A DNA stretch of 64,000 bases from Chitinophagales bacterium (lineage in GTDB: Bacteria > Bacteroidota > Bacteroidia > Chitinophagales > JADIYW01). The stretch is from contig JACJXT010000011.1 in NCBI GenBank assembly GCA_020636535.1, forward strand, positions 1,550,001-1,614,000. The letters run 5' to 3'. Position 1 is the first letter of the stretch. Each line of letters starts with the position of its first letter. A program made the position numbers and the translations under genes. Below, in pieces: positions 10,178 through 19,519 of this stretch. Below the pieces are notes generated by a model. That model was not told where the DNA came from. It was given only the letters and a program-made list of their open reading frames with translations, and made no database searches.

Positions 10178-11473
10178 ATGCAAAAAGTACTCTATATCAT
10201 TGCACGAGAATACATGACACGAGTTCGTAAAAAATCGTTCATTATTCTTACACTGTTAATGCCATTACTTATTGGTGCATTTTTAGTCGCTACTGTTTTA
10301 ATTGCTACTAACGGAAAGCAAGAAACCAATATTCTAGTAAAAGACGATAGCAATTTATTTGCCGATAAATTTAGAGGTTTAGATGACGACAATATTCACT
10401 ACGATTATTTGATGAACAATACTTCTTTAGATGCTTTAAAGAAAACATATAACGAAGATTATGATATATTATTATACATACCAAAAATAGATTTAGACAG
10501 ACCGAATGGTATTACCATTTATGCAGAAAAAGAATTAGGTGGAAATATTGAAAATACGATTGAAGATGCTTTAACAGAACAAATAAAAAATATTGTACTA
10601 CTAAGAGAAAATTATAATGTAGAGTTGATAGACAAACTCAATCAAACAGTTACTATAGAAAAAGTAATTAACGACAAACAACAATTTGGTAGGTCGTCTT
10701 TAGCTGGAGGAATTGGTTATATATGTGGTTTTTTAATTTATATATTTCTACTCGTTTATGGTTCTATGGTTTTAAAAGGTGTAACCGAAGAAAAAACAAA
10801 TAGAATTATAGAAGTTTTAGTTACTTCTGTAAAACCATTTCAACTCATGATGGGAAAAATTATAGGTATTGGTGCAGTTGGATTAACACAATTTGTACTT
10901 TGGGGAATTTTGAGTTTTATTGTTCAGTTTGTTGTAGGTTTAATTTTTGCTGACCAAATGACTGCAATGCAAAGTATGCAACAATCGCAAGCCAGTAGTT
11001 CAGAAGTAGTAAGTATAATGAACGATTTAAGTTTAGCATTTAAAGATTTAGATATTTTTAGAATAATTTTTAGTTTTATATTTTATTTTATCTTTGGATA
11101 TTTTTTCTACGCAGCACAATTCGCAGCTATTGGTGCAGCAGTAACAGACGACAGCGACGCACAATCGTTTACTTTTCCGCTAATGATTCCTATAATGATT
11201 TCTATCGTATTAATGTCAGTTACACTAGAACAACCATTTGGAGCCGCAGCAAAATGGGGAAGTATGTTACCATTTTCATCGCCAATAATAATGATGTCTC
11301 GTATTCCATTTAAAGTAGAATGGTGGCAACAAATTATTTCAATGTTAATATTAGTTGTTGCTTGTATTGCCATAACAGCACTAGCAGCAAGAATTTACAG
11401 AATAGGAATTTTAATACAAGGCAAAAAAGTGTCGTTTAAAGAAATAGGCAAATGGATTTTTATGAAAGTATAA
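10178..11473 (+). CDS. ABC-2 family permease (NatB-like)
   Basis: A 431-residue inner-membrane permease. It has one N-terminal helix (about 22-45), an extracytoplasmic domain of about 125 residues, and a block of five or six helices from about 180. The VTEEKTNRIIEVLVTSVKPFQLMMGKIIG motif, quoted here only by its ends (VTEEKTNR and GKIIG), marks the ABC-2 membrane domain. It is the expected partner of the ATPase encoded one base upstream. Confidence 0.87.
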   Translation: MQKVLYIIAREYMTRVRKKSFIILTLLMPLLIGAFLVATVLIATNGKQETNILVKDDSNLFADKFRGLDDDNIHYDYLMNNTSLDALKKTYNEDYDILLYIPKIDLDRPNGITIYAEKELGGNIENTIEDALTEQIKNIVLLRENYNVELIDKLNQTVTIEKVINDKQQFGRSSLAGGIGYICGFLIYIFLLVYGSMVLKGVTEEKTNRIIEVLVTSVKPFQLMMGKIIGIGAVGLTQFVLWGILSFIVQFVVGLIFADQMTAMQSMQQSQASSSEVVSIMNDLSLAFKDLDIFRIIFSFIFYFIFGYFFYAAQFAAIGAAVTDDSDAQSFTFPLMIPIMISIVLMSVTLEQPFGAAAKWGSMLPFSSPIIMMSRIPFKVEWWQQIISMLILVVACIAITALAARIYRIGILIQGKKVSFKEIGKWIFMKV

Positions 11474-11482
11474 TATTGAATT

Positions 11483-12097
11483 ATGCAGATAGAGTTTAAA
11501 CTTATACACTACGATAAACCTATAAAAAATTTAGATTCTACAATATATTCTCAATTAATGGTTATAGCAATTTGTGTTCCTTTATTAATTGCTTCCATGC
11601 TTTTGCTTGATAAAAATAATTTTGGGTATATAATGCTCTCTTTATTTGCATTAGTATTTTTTCTTCATTTTATTTATGATAAATATATACGAACATTATT
11701 TTCAGATTGGGTTAAAAAAGAAGATATTATAGGAAAATTAGTTTGTAATAGTAATACAATTACAGTAAAAGAAAATCAAAAAAAGGAAGTAGTAATTCCT
11801 TTAACTTCAATAAAAGAAATGACACTCTATTACAATTATTATCAAGGTGCAAACTATTATAGACAACCAATATACAATGGTTTGGCTCAACTTGATATTT
11901 ATTTAAATGATGACAATAAACAATCATACATATTTCTAATTAAAGATAAAGTAGTTTATAATAATTTTAAAACTTTACTGAATAGTTGGTATAGTATTAC
12001 TTCTATGAAGGAATTCTTTGGCAATGAGAAAATTAGAACTATGCAACTTAACTTCAATCCAAAATATAGTGATTTTCAGAAAGTGAGAAATAAATGA
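11483..12097 (+). CDS. Hypothetical membrane protein, two helices plus soluble domain
   Basis: A 204-residue protein I do not recognise. Two hydrophobic helices at about 25-45 and 50-70 form a hairpin, followed by a soluble, beta-rich domain of about 125 residues with a KEVVIPLTSIKEMTLYY segment. That shape resembles small PH-like or YcxB-like membrane proteins, but the likeness is loose. It lies 9 bp after the ABC permease gene on the same strand and may be co-transcribed with it. Confidence 0.65.
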   Translation: MQIEFKLIHYDKPIKNLDSTIYSQLMVIAICVPLLIASMLLLDKNNFGYIMLSLFALVFFLHFIYDKYIRTLFSDWVKKEDIIGKLVCNSNTITVKENQKKEVVIPLTSIKEMTLYYNYYQGANYYRQPIYNGLAQLDIYLNDDNKQSYIFLIKDKVVYNNFKTLLNSWYSITSMKEFFGNEKIRTMQLNFNPKYSDFQKVRNK

Positions 12098-12135
12098 AAG
12101 ATATAACTGTTAATGCAAGTAAATTGGTTCTATTT

Positions 12136-12837
12136 CTATTGTTCCTTTGCCAAATACACTCTAATACTATCTATGCATTCATTAATAGTCATTGCGTTTT
12201 CAATAGCATAATTGCCAATGGCTGTTCTACGAAGTGATGCTAAATATGCTCCACTGTTCAATTTTTTACCAAAATCGTTGGCAATGCTTCTTATATAAGT
12301 GCCTTTACTGCATTCAATTTTAAATTCAACTAAAGGCATTGCAATATTGGTAATTTCAAAGTTGTAAATATTAATTTGTTTAGATTTTACTATAACAGTT
12401 TCGTCATTTCTAGCGTAATCGTATGCTCTTTTACCATCAATTTTTACAGCAGAATGTATTGGTGGTGTTTGTTCTTGTTTTCCAATAAAAGCTTGTGCTG
12501 TGTTATAAATTAATTCATCAGTAATGTGTGTTGTAGAAAATGTTTGGTCTACTGCTTGTTCTGTATCGAAACATGGTGTAGTAGCTCCAATAAAAAAACT
12601 ACCAGTATATATTTTTCTTTCGTCTTGTATAAACTGAATTTGCTTCGTCATTTTTCCAGTGCATACAATTAATAGTCCAGTTGCTTTTGGATCGAGTGTG
12701 CCTGCATGACCAACTTTTAGTTTCTTATAGTGTTTTTTTAGTGCGTATTTAATTTTATTGACAATGTCAAATGATGTCCAATCTAATGGTTTGTCAATTA
12801 GTAAAACTTCGCCTTCTACAAACTGAAATTGTTTCAT
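12136..12837 (-). CDS. truB: tRNA pseudouridine(55) synthase
   Basis: A 233-residue TruB, which makes pseudouridine 55 in the T-loop of tRNAs. The N-terminus has the LLIDKPLDWTSFD motif and the GHAGTLDPKATGLL motif, in which Asp49 is the catalytic residue; a KGTYIRSIANDFG motif lies near 178-190. It is shorter than E. coli TruB because it lacks the C-terminal extension, as is usual in Bacteroidota. It directly follows uppP in a tight minus-strand row. Confidence 0.95.
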   Translation of the reverse strand: MKQFQFVEGEVLLIDKPLDWTSFDIVNKIKYALKKHYKKLKVGHAGTLDPKATGLLIVCTGKMTKQIQFIQDERKIYTGSFFIGATTPCFDTEQAVDQTFSTTHITDELIYNTAQAFIGKQEQTPPIHSAVKIDGKRAYDYARNDETVIVKSKQINIYNFEITNIAMPLVEFKIECSKGTYIRSIANDFGKKLNSGAYLASLRRTAIGNYAIENAMTINECIDSIRVYLAKEQ

Positions 12838-13620
12838 TTATTGGAGTACTAAAATGGCAATAATAATTAAGCCAATGATGATTCTATAATATCCAAAGAG
12901 TTTAAATCCGTTTTTTTGTAAGTAAGCAATAAAGAATTTGATAGCCAACATGGCAACTATAAAAGCTACAATATTGCCAATTGCTAAAATAATCCATTGT
13001 TGCTGTGTAATGGAAATTCCTGCTTGATAATAATCTAATGATTTTTTTGCGGTAGCTGCAAACATAGTTGGTACTGCTAAAAAGAAAGAATATTCTGCTG
13101 CTAGTGAACGACTTAATTTTTGTTGCATACCACCAACAATTGTAGCCGCACTTCTACTTACGCCAGGAATCATTGCTAGTACTTGAAAACAACCTATTAC
13201 AAATGCATTTTTATACTGTATGTCTTTTTCTTCAATAATTTTTGCTTGATTAAATATTTTATCAACAAATAATAAAAAAACACCACCAATAAATAACATA
13301 ATACCAACAGTTAATGGACTTTCTAACAGTGCATCAATTTGGTCGGAAAATAAAACACCACAAATAGCTGCTGGTATAAACGATACGAACAACTTAATGT
13401 AAAAACTGATTTCTTTAAAGTTGACAAATTTCTTCCAATATAAAACTACTACAGAAAGTATAGCACCAAGTTGAATACATATTTCAAAAAACTTAGTAAA
13501 ACTATCTTCTTCAATTCCCATTATAGAAGAAGCAATAATCATGTGTCCTGTAGAAGAAATAGGTAAAAACTCGGTAATGCCTTCTACAATTGCTAAAATA
13601 ATAGCATGCAAAATATCCAT
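12838..13620 (-). CDS. uppP: Undecaprenyl-diphosphatase
   Basis: A 260-residue polytopic inner-membrane UppP (BacA), which dephosphorylates undecaprenyl diphosphate to recycle the peptidoglycan lipid carrier. Both catalytic signatures are present: EGITEFLPISSTGH at about residues 14-27 and PGVSRSAATI near 150. About eight hydrophobic helices are seen. It abuts truB, with the uppP stop next to the truB start, and is 9 bp from the DUF3098 gene. Confidence 0.95.
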   Translation of the reverse strand: MDILHAIILAIVEGITEFLPISSTGHMIIASSIMGIEEDSFTKFFEICIQLGAILSVVVLYWKKFVNFKEISFYIKLFVSFIPAAICGVLFSDQIDALLESPLTVGIMLFIGGVFLLFVDKIFNQAKIIEEKDIQYKNAFVIGCFQVLAMIPGVSRSAATIVGGMQQKLSRSLAAEYSFFLAVPTMFAATAKKSLDYYQAGISITQQQWIILAIGNIVAFIVAMLAIKFFIAYLQKNGFKLFGYYRIIIGLIIIAILVLQ

Positions 13621-13629
13621 AAATATGTA

Positions 13630-14010
13630 TTAAGCTTCAACAGTTTCTTGATGGGTAACTGTGTTTGGTTTTTTAAGAATACCAACAACAATGGTAATAA
13701 ATCCTAAGATAATAGTAATTGGAGCTACGGTTATTCTTCTAGTAGAATAAATTTCTGCTTCATTAAATACTTTTGGGTCAGTATTGCCACCACTCATTAA
13801 AATAAATCCAATTAATACTAGTGCAAAACCAGCAATCATTAAAATATAGTTGGTCTTGTTAAAGAGTAAATCTTTATTTTGACTTTTTATACTGCTTGTT
13901 CTTCTTGAAATTGTAGCTTTTGGAGTGCTTACACTAGCAACTGTTTCAGTAGTTGGATGAATTTTTGATTGTTGATGTGCTCCTTTATGTTTATTGCCTT
14001 TTTTTGCCAT
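13630..14010 (-). CDS. DUF3098 family membrane protein
   Basis: A 126-residue protein with a basic, low-complexity N-terminus (about 45 residues rich in K, H, S and T) and two hydrophobic helices near 55-72 and 95-112, separated by an MSGGNTDPKVFNEAEIYSTRR-type loop. This is the shape of the Bacteroidota-specific DUF3098 family, which is commonly encoded next to ftsX. Its position between ftsX and uppP supports this and suggests an envelope role that is not known. Confidence 0.8.
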   Translation of the reverse strand: MAKKGNKHKGAHQQSKIHPTTETVASVSTPKATISRRTSSIKSQNKDLLFNKTNYILMIAGFALVLIGFILMSGGNTDPKVFNEAEIYSTRRITVAPITIILGFITIVVGILKKPNTVTHQETVEA

Positions 14011-14020
14011 GATTGATTGT

Positions 14021-14896
14021 TTAATATAAATCTTCTAATTTAACATGCAGATATTTTCTTACTGCAAAATAAGTACTTATTGTTGATATTATTATTCCTA
14101 ATAGTAACAAAGTTAATGCAATTATTCCAAAAACAATATAATCTTGCTGTGTTGGTACATAGTTTAGTTTAATATTGGCAAGAAATAACAGTCCAAATAA
14201 ACCAATATTGGCAATAATTGCTGATATAATTCCAGAGCCAACCGATTTTTTAAGAAATGGCTTAACAATAAACCATTCTGTAGCACCAATTAACTGCATG
14301 GTTCTAATAGAAAATCGTTGTGCATACATCATTAATCGAATAGTGGTATCTATAATGAAGAAAGCAATAAGTAGTAGTAAAATACTAATAACAGCAATGC
14401 CAATAGCAATTGGTTGTATGGTTTTGCCTAGCATTTCTACTATGTTTTGTTGATAAAAAACTTCTTCCACACCATCTACACTTAAAAATTTAGATTCTAC
14501 ATCTTTTAAAAAAGTTTCGTTGGTATAATCGGCTTTTAAGTTAACTACATAAGCATCGTACAAAGGATTAAAACCAAGAATCTCAACAAAATTTTGACCA
14601 ATATCTTTAGCAAATTTTTCGGCTGCTACAGATTTATCAATGTATTTGTAGTGTGCAATAAATTCTTGCGATTTTAAAAATTCTTCAATCTTAACTTTTC
14701 CAATACTATCAACTTCTTTTTTTAAGACCAATTCTATTTCTACACTTTCTTTAATCTTGGTAAACGACTGTTGAGAAAAGTATATAATCAATGCTAATAA
14801 TCCTACAATAAATAAATTAAGTGTAATACTAATAATAGCATAAACAAAATTTGGTTTTTGCTTTTTTATTGGCTTCACATTGTTTGATGTTGACAT
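14021..14896 (-). CDS. ftsX: Cell division protein FtsX (permease-like)
   Basis: A 291-residue FtsX-type membrane protein with one N-terminal helix (about 20-45), an extracytoplasmic domain with a SVDGVEEVFY segment, and three C-terminal helices. FtsX works with the ATPase FtsE to activate peptidoglycan hydrolases at division; ftsE is not nearby. The open frame extends to 14968, but those 24 extra residues are unlike the family and run close to the upstream gene, so the start MSTSNNVKP at 14896 is preferred. Confidence 0.88.
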   Translation of the reverse strand: MSTSNNVKPIKKQKPNFVYAIISITLNLFIVGLLALIIYFSQQSFTKIKESVEIELVLKKEVDSIGKVKIEEFLKSQEFIAHYKYIDKSVAAEKFAKDIGQNFVEILGFNPLYDAYVVNLKADYTNETFLKDVESKFLSVDGVEEVFYQQNIVEMLGKTIQPIAIGIAVISILLLLIAFFIIDTTIRLMMYAQRFSIRTMQLIGATEWFIVKPFLKKSVGSGIISAIIANIGLFGLLFLANIKLNYVPTQQDYIVFGIIALTLLLLGIIISTISTYFAVRKYLHVKLEDLY

Positions 14897-14939
14897 GAGT
14901 TCACGAAAATAAATAATTCTTTTTGTATACGATAATGCA

Positions 14940-16103
14940 TTAATGTTTATTAGGAAAATATTTATCACGATATGTTAATATCCGAAGTTCAAAGAAATGA
15001 TAAAGCAAGTAAGAAGCTGTATAAAGTACTGAATAGTATATTGTTATAGCAATTAATGCACTACTAATAGTACTTGGTACTTTCAACAGATATCTAAAAA
15101 GTAGAAAATAGATTGGAATATTTAGCAAATACATAGCATACGATATTTTTGCAGTAGTAGTAAAAAATAAATGAATAAATTTGTGTTTTGTAGTACTTAA
15201 ATTTTCCATCAAAGGAAAAATACAAGCAATACCAATACCTAGAATACTTAGCCAAAATATATTACAATAATGGTAAACGATTGTGTTATGATGATAACCA
15301 TAAAAATTATGCTGATATGCTAAATAGTAAAATCCAACAATACTTGAAGTAACAATAGCTATTCCAATAAAAAAGAGCAGCTTTTTATTTCGGTGCCAAA
15401 AATTAGAATAGTGTAATTGAACAAAATAACACAAAATACCAATAGCTAAATTGTCAAATCGTAGCAGTACAATTTTTCTAAAGTATTCATCGAAATTGTT
15501 ATAGTGAAAATGAAAAGCGTAAAAAACTTTAACACTAAAGCTAATTGCAATTAAAACTAAACAAGTTATTAGCATAGCTCTTTTTAATGATTGATTAAGT
15601 TTTATTAATATAAATAATAATATTGGAAGTAGTATATAAAACCATTCTTCTATGGCTAAACTCCATGCTTCTTTAAAAAATACAGGATGTGGTTGCCAAA
15701 TGTTTTGTAAGAAAAATAAGTAACGCCAATCAAAATTAAAGTATTTTAAAATAAATATAAATAAAATGATATTAATAATTAATAGCAAATAATAATTAGG
15801 AAGCGTTCTTAACCATCGTCTTATCCAAAAAGAAAAAATAGTATTGAACTTAAAATCTTTCCTTAAAAAATAATGATATATTATTTTACTAATTAAATAT
15901 CCACTCAGTACAAAAAATAACTCCACGCCAACAAAAGCTAAAATTTGAGCAATGGCTAATAATTTTCCCATAAAAATTCTAAACACAGGAATTTTAATTA
16001 GTGGATTAAATATTGTGGCTGCATGACCAAAAACTACAAAGAGAATGGCTATACTTCTTACAATATCCAATCCAAATTTTCTATGTGTTTGATGTTTTTC
16101 CAA
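14940..16103 (-). CDS. Acyltransferase 3 family membrane protein (OafA/YrhL-like)
   Basis: A 387-residue protein with about ten hydrophobic helices. It begins with the family signature, LDIVRSIAILFVVFGHA, holding the arginine and the catalytic histidine, followed by VELFFVLSGYLI and a WSLAIEEWFYILLP segment. Members of this family O-acylate surface sugars and other envelope molecules. The acceptor here cannot be told. It is upstream of ftsX on the same strand, with about 43 bp between them. Confidence 0.87.
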   Translation of the reverse strand: MEKHQTHRKFGLDIVRSIAILFVVFGHAATIFNPLIKIPVFRIFMGKLLAIAQILAFVGVELFFVLSGYLISKIIYHYFLRKDFKFNTIFSFWIRRWLRTLPNYYLLLIINIILFIFILKYFNFDWRYLFFLQNIWQPHPVFFKEAWSLAIEEWFYILLPILLFILIKLNQSLKRAMLITCLVLIAISFSVKVFYAFHFHYNNFDEYFRKIVLLRFDNLAIGILCYFVQLHYSNFWHRNKKLLFFIGIAIVTSSIVGFYYLAYQHNFYGYHHNTIVYHYCNIFWLSILGIGIACIFPLMENLSTTKHKFIHLFFTTTAKISYAMYLLNIPIYFLLFRYLLKVPSTISSALIAITIYYSVLYTASYLLYHFFELRILTYRDKYFPNKH

Positions 16104-16168
16104 ATTAAGTTTTCGTGATGACTAATTACTTACGACATAAATTTAAGGATATGCTGTAATTTAGTAAA

Positions 16169-16837
16169 ATGAAAAATGCACCTTTTGGAATAGACATTTA
16201 TTTACAACCTACTTATTTTGTAGATAGCGACCATCCAGATATTGTTAGATATACCAAAAATATAGTACAACAAGAACGAGATAAAACCAAACAAGCCATC
16301 TTAATTTACAATGCTGTGCGAGACCAATTTAGATACAATCCGTACAATATTTCCTTGCAACACAAAGCATTAAAGGCAAGTAATCTATTAAATAGAGAAA
16401 AGAAAGAAGGATATTGTATTGAAAAAGCATGTCTGCTAAATGCTTGTTTAAGAACTGTTGATATTCCATCTAGATTTAGATTTTTTAATGTACGCAACCA
16501 TATTGGCGTAGAAAAATTTATAGATGTAATTAAAACAGATGTATTGGTTTTTCACGCTTGTTCTGAAATTTATTTGAATGAAAATTGGATAAAGGCAACA
16601 CCAGCTTTTAATAAAGCATTGTGCGATAAATTAGGTGTTGCTCCACTAGAATTTAATGGTATTGACGACTCGATGTTTCAAGAATACAGCAACGATGGAA
16701 AAACTGAGTTCATGGAGTATCTAAAAGATTATGGCACTTTTCATGATGTACCACACGATATGTTTGTAATGAAACTACAAGAATATTATCCGCATTTCTT
16801 CAAAAAAGAAGATGACGATAAATGCATGATTAAATAA
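16169..16837 (+). CDS. Transglutaminase-like (cysteine protease fold) protein
   Basis: A 222-residue cytoplasmic protein of the transglutaminase-like superfamily. The candidate catalytic Cys lies in EGYCIEKACLLNACLRT near residue 87 and the His in VFHACSEIYLNENWIKATPAFN near 128; the usual aspartate is replaced by an ATPAFN sequence. There is no signal peptide. Related proteins in Bacteroidota are annotated only by fold, and peptide hydrolysis or amide cleavage is a guess. It is divergent from the acyltransferase gene. Confidence 0.75.
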   Translation: MKNAPFGIDIYLQPTYFVDSDHPDIVRYTKNIVQQERDKTKQAILIYNAVRDQFRYNPYNISLQHKALKASNLLNREKKEGYCIEKACLLNACLRTVDIPSRFRFFNVRNHIGVEKFIDVIKTDVLVFHACSEIYLNENWIKATPAFNKALCDKLGVAPLEFNGIDDSMFQEYSNDGKTEFMEYLKDYGTFHDVPHDMFVMKLQEYYPHFFKKEDDDKCMIK

Positions 16838-16887
16838 ATGCTTATTAAAAACTGATAAAAATTATATTTTTTATTGATTGAATTTAA

Positions 16888-16895
16888 TACTTTTG
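16888..16895 (+). promoter_or_regulatory. Promoter -7 element (TACTTTTG)
   Basis: A match to the Bacteroidota -7 consensus TAnnTTTG lies 14 bp before the ATG at 16910. No well-spaced TTG was found for the upstream element. It lies downstream of the alternative TTG start at 16874 and so argues for the ATG. Confidence 0.5.
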
Positions 16896-16909
16896 GAAAA
16901 AATATAAAA

Positions 16910-17290
16910 ATGGAAAAGAAATATTTATCAGAATTACACAGTGAGCATCAAGTTTGGTTAAACGCATTAAAGTTTTACGAAGACGATATTAAAATCTTAA
17001 AAGACAGATTAGGAGAAGTATCTGTAAAAAATACAGCAAATGATATTAATGCAATTGTAGAAAGATTTCAAAATAAATTAATTATTCAAAAAGACGAGCT
17101 AGATAAATTAAAGCACGAAATAAATTTGCACGAGCAAGAAATTGAACAAAATGTAAAAGATAATCCAGTAGCAAGCGACCACAGAAAATTAGATGACCAC
17201 AGTAATTTAAGAGATAGAATGGATACTTTTGAATTACTCATCAATAACCTAAGAAAAGACATGGTACTTTTCTTTGCTAAATGGATGTAA
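16910..17290 (+). CDS. Small coiled-coil protein of unknown function
   Basis: A 126-residue, highly charged, helical protein with likely coiled coil over most of its length. There is no signal peptide or membrane segment, and I do not recognise the family. The start at 16910 is chosen because a -7 promoter element sits between it and an upstream TTG. Its last 73 bp lie inside the 224-bp sequence that was duplicated when the IS1634-family element inserted just downstream, so a second copy of the gene's 3' end is found at 19274-19346. The gene itself is intact. Confidence 0.75.
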   Translation: MEKKYLSELHSEHQVWLNALKFYEDDIKILKDRLGEVSVKNTANDINAIVERFQNKLIIQKDELDKLKHEINLHEQEIEQNVKDNPVASDHRKLDDHSNLRDRMDTFELLINNLRKDMVLFFAKWM

Positions 17291-17441
17291 GATTTGTAGT
17301 AAGATTTTGTTTCTAATATTGCAAAAGTTGCATCTTATTAGTGCTTGATAATTTAGAAGCAAAATAAAAATCATCTTTTTTACATTTCTTAATGGTTCTT
17401 AGAATATTATACTGGTTGGTTTTTTAGCTAACCAGTTTTTT
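17218..17441. repeat. Long target-site duplication, left copy (224 bp)
   Basis: This 224-bp sequence is repeated without a visible difference at 19274-19497, on the far side of the IS element. It covers the last 73 bp of the small coiled-coil gene, the following spacer and its terminator. A direct repeat placed exactly at both element ends is the expected result of insertion with an unusually long staggered cut. Confidence 0.9.
17411..17441 (+). terminator. Rho-independent terminator
   Basis: ACTGGTT at 17411-17417 pairs with AACCAGT at 17430-17436, followed by a run of six T. It ends the small coiled-coil gene. The IS element inserted immediately after the T run, and the terminator was copied with the rest of the duplicated target. 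Confidence 0.8.
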
Positions 17442-19273
17442 CTCGAGTTTGACACCTTTTCATAAAATATGACTGAGAACGCCTTATTTTATTGAGTTTT
17501 GTTTTTATTTTTTCAAATTTGTAGTGAGCCGATTTTTTTTTGGTTGCTTTTATAATTAGTTTATCCGCTCTATTTTTGCAGTATGTCATTTTTGCGGATA
17601 GAGAAAAAATCATCAGGCACGTATTTGCGTATCTTAGAAAGCTATCGAAATGATGAGGGCAAATCAAAGCACAAAATATTACACACACTTGGCAAAGTAG
17701 AAGATTATAAACCAGCCCAATTGCGAGCCATCGGTATCCAATTATTTGAGTTAGGTGGTGGCGAAGTAAAGGCATTGCTAACTAGCGATTTGTTAGAATT
17801 AGGCAGATACAATTATGGCTATCAATACCTCTACCAAAAAGTATTACAGCATTATGGTTTGCAAGATGTGTTTCGCAGAATAGCCTCAAAAAACAAACTA
17901 CAATTTAATTTTTCGGATGCTGTTTTGTTGATGCTTTTAGAGCGATTACAAGATCCGTGTAGTAAACATCAAAATTATCTACATCAGTCGGAATATCTTA
18001 ATTTGCCTACTGTTTCGCTACATCACTTGTATCGAACTTTAGATAAATTAGCCGACAATCAATCGCTCATTCAACAACAAATTTTCCAAACAGGCAGAGA
18101 TTTATTTAATCAAAAATTGGATGTTGTATTTTATGATGTAACCACTTTGTATTTTGAAAGTGAAGTAGAACAACAAGGCAAACTTAGGCAAAAAGGATTT
18201 AGTAAAGATGGCAAAATAGGAAACACACAAATCTTGTTTTGTATGCTCATAGATACTGATAAAAATCCGATTGGTTATCAAATTTTTGAAGGCAATACCT
18301 ACGAAGGACATACTTTTGAAAAAGCATTAATCGATTTAAAAAAACAATATCAAATAGAAAAAATAATTATGGTAGCAGATAGAGGTATGTTATCGAAACA
18401 TAACATCGAAATTACCAAAAACAATGGCTACGAATTTATACTTGGCGAACGCATCAAAAGTTTACCTAAAACATTACAAACCGAGCTTACCGATTTAGCT
18501 TCTTTTACCAAACAATGGATATACCATGATACAACTGGCGAAGCCATTGTAATTACATATAAAACCGTAGAACACGATGGTAAAACAATCATCGTAACAC
18601 ACAGCCAAAAACGAGCAAAAAAAGACAAACAAGATAGAGAAGACAAAGAAGCTACAGCTAAAATACTATTAAAAAATACAGCTCTAATTACCAAAAAAGC
18701 AAGTAGGTTTTATATACAACAAAACCCAAAAGGCAGCTATGAACTGAATGAACAAAAACTAATAAACGATGCAAAGTACGATGGCATTTTGGCTATTAGC
18801 ACCAACAACAAAACCCTTACAGCAACACAAGTATTAGAACAATACAAACAACTTTATAAAATAGAACACACCTTTAGAACCTTTAAAGCACACTTAGAAA
18901 TAAGACCCATGTTTCATTGGACAGACAAACGAATTAAAGGACATATTTGTTTATGCTATATCGCTTATACACTATTAAACTACACACTACAAAGAACCAA
19001 TAAAAGCGGACTAAAACTCACAGAGAATACGCTAAGAACTACGCTAAATAAAATGCAAGTAAGCTTGTTACAACACAATAAAGAGCAAATCTATGTACGT
19101 TCAAGACCAACAGAAAACGAAATTGCACTTCAAAGAGCAATAGGTTTAATGCCATTACAACCCATCATTCCAAAAGACAAACTAACACTATAAAATCCAA
19201 TTTGTAGTGAGCCAATCCAATAACACTATTGTTGATAATCAATTAATTAACTCAATATCGTGTCAAACTTGAG
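17442..19273 (+). mobile_element. IS1634-family insertion sequence (about 1.83 kb)
   Basis: The element is bounded by terminal inverted repeats: CTCGAGTTTGACAC at the left (17442-17455) and its near-complement at the right (19260-19273, one mismatch in 14). It carries one transposase gene, and the direct repeats flank it precisely. A 15-bp direct repeat, AATTTGTAGTGAGCC, sits inside both ends (17516-17530 and 19199-19213). The intact gene and identical duplications suggest recent insertion. Variable, very long target duplications are reported for IS1634 of Mycoplasma, which supports the family call. Confidence 0.88.
17583..19193 (+). CDS. IS1634-family (IS4-like) DDE transposase
   Basis: A 536-residue DDE transposase that cuts and joins the IS ends. 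The N-terminus (FLRIEKKSSGTYLRI...HKILHTLGK) is typical of IS1634 members. Candidate catalytic residues are Asp in VVFYDVTTLYF near 184, Asp in MVADRGML near 266, and Glu in YKIEHTFRTFKAHLEIRP near 427, which is the YREK-like signature of the IS4 group. The length is normal and no frameshift is seen, so it is probably functional. Confidence 0.92.
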   Translation: MSFLRIEKKSSGTYLRILESYRNDEGKSKHKILHTLGKVEDYKPAQLRAIGIQLFELGGGEVKALLTSDLLELGRYNYGYQYLYQKVLQHYGLQDVFRRIASKNKLQFNFSDAVLLMLLERLQDPCSKHQNYLHQSEYLNLPTVSLHHLYRTLDKLADNQSLIQQQIFQTGRDLFNQKLDVVFYDVTTLYFESEVEQQGKLRQKGFSKDGKIGNTQILFCMLIDTDKNPIGYQIFEGNTYEGHTFEKALIDLKKQYQIEKIIMVADRGMLSKHNIEITKNNGYEFILGERIKSLPKTLQTELTDLASFTKQWIYHDTTGEAIVITYKTVEHDGKTIIVTHSQKRAKKDKQDREDKEATAKILLKNTALITKKASRFYIQQNPKGSYELNEQKLINDAKYDGILAISTNNKTLTATQVLEQYKQLYKIEHTFRTFKAHLEIRPMFHWTDKRIKGHICLCYIAYTLLNYTLQRTNKSGLKLTENTLRTTLNKMQVSLLQHNKEQIYVRSRPTENEIALQRAIGLMPLQPIIPKDKLTL

Positions 19274-19497
19274 AATGGATACTTTTGAATTACTCATCAA
19301 TAACCTAAGAAAAGACATGGTACTTTTCTTTGCTAAATGGATGTAAGATTTGTAGTAAGATTTTGTTTCTAATATTGCAAAAGTTGCATCTTATTAGTGC
19401 TTGATAATTTAGAAGCAAAATAAAAATCATCTTTTTTACATTTCTTAATGGTTCTTAGAATATTATACTGGTTGGTTTTTTAGCTAACCAGTTTTTT
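19274..19497. repeat. Long target-site duplication, right copy (224 bp)
   Basis: The second copy of the 224-bp target duplication. It contains the orphan last 73 bp of the upstream coiled-coil gene (19274-19346, with the stop codon) and a second copy of its terminator (19467-19497). No start or promoter precedes the gene fragment, so it is dead sequence. With the IS right end (19194-19273) it fills the gap before the hydroxylase gene. Confidence 0.9.
19467..19497 (+). terminator. Duplicated copy of the terminator
   Basis: The same stem-loop and T run as at 17411-17441, copied with the target duplication. Here it would stop any transcript leaving the IS element before the oppositely directed hydroxylase gene. 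Confidence 0.75.
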
Positions 19498-19519
19498 TAT
19501 ATAAAGAGAGATAAGCTTT

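Noticed and set aside
14897..14968. Longer FtsX starting at 14968
   Set aside because: The extra 24 residues are unlike FtsX N-termini, and the start at 14896 fits the family.
16874..16909. Upstream TTG start for the small coiled-coil gene
   Set aside because: A -7 promoter element at 16888-16895 lies between this TTG and the ATG at 16910.
19274..19346. A separate small gene after the IS element
   Set aside because: It is the duplicated last 73 bp of the gene at 16910-17290 with no start codon or promoter.
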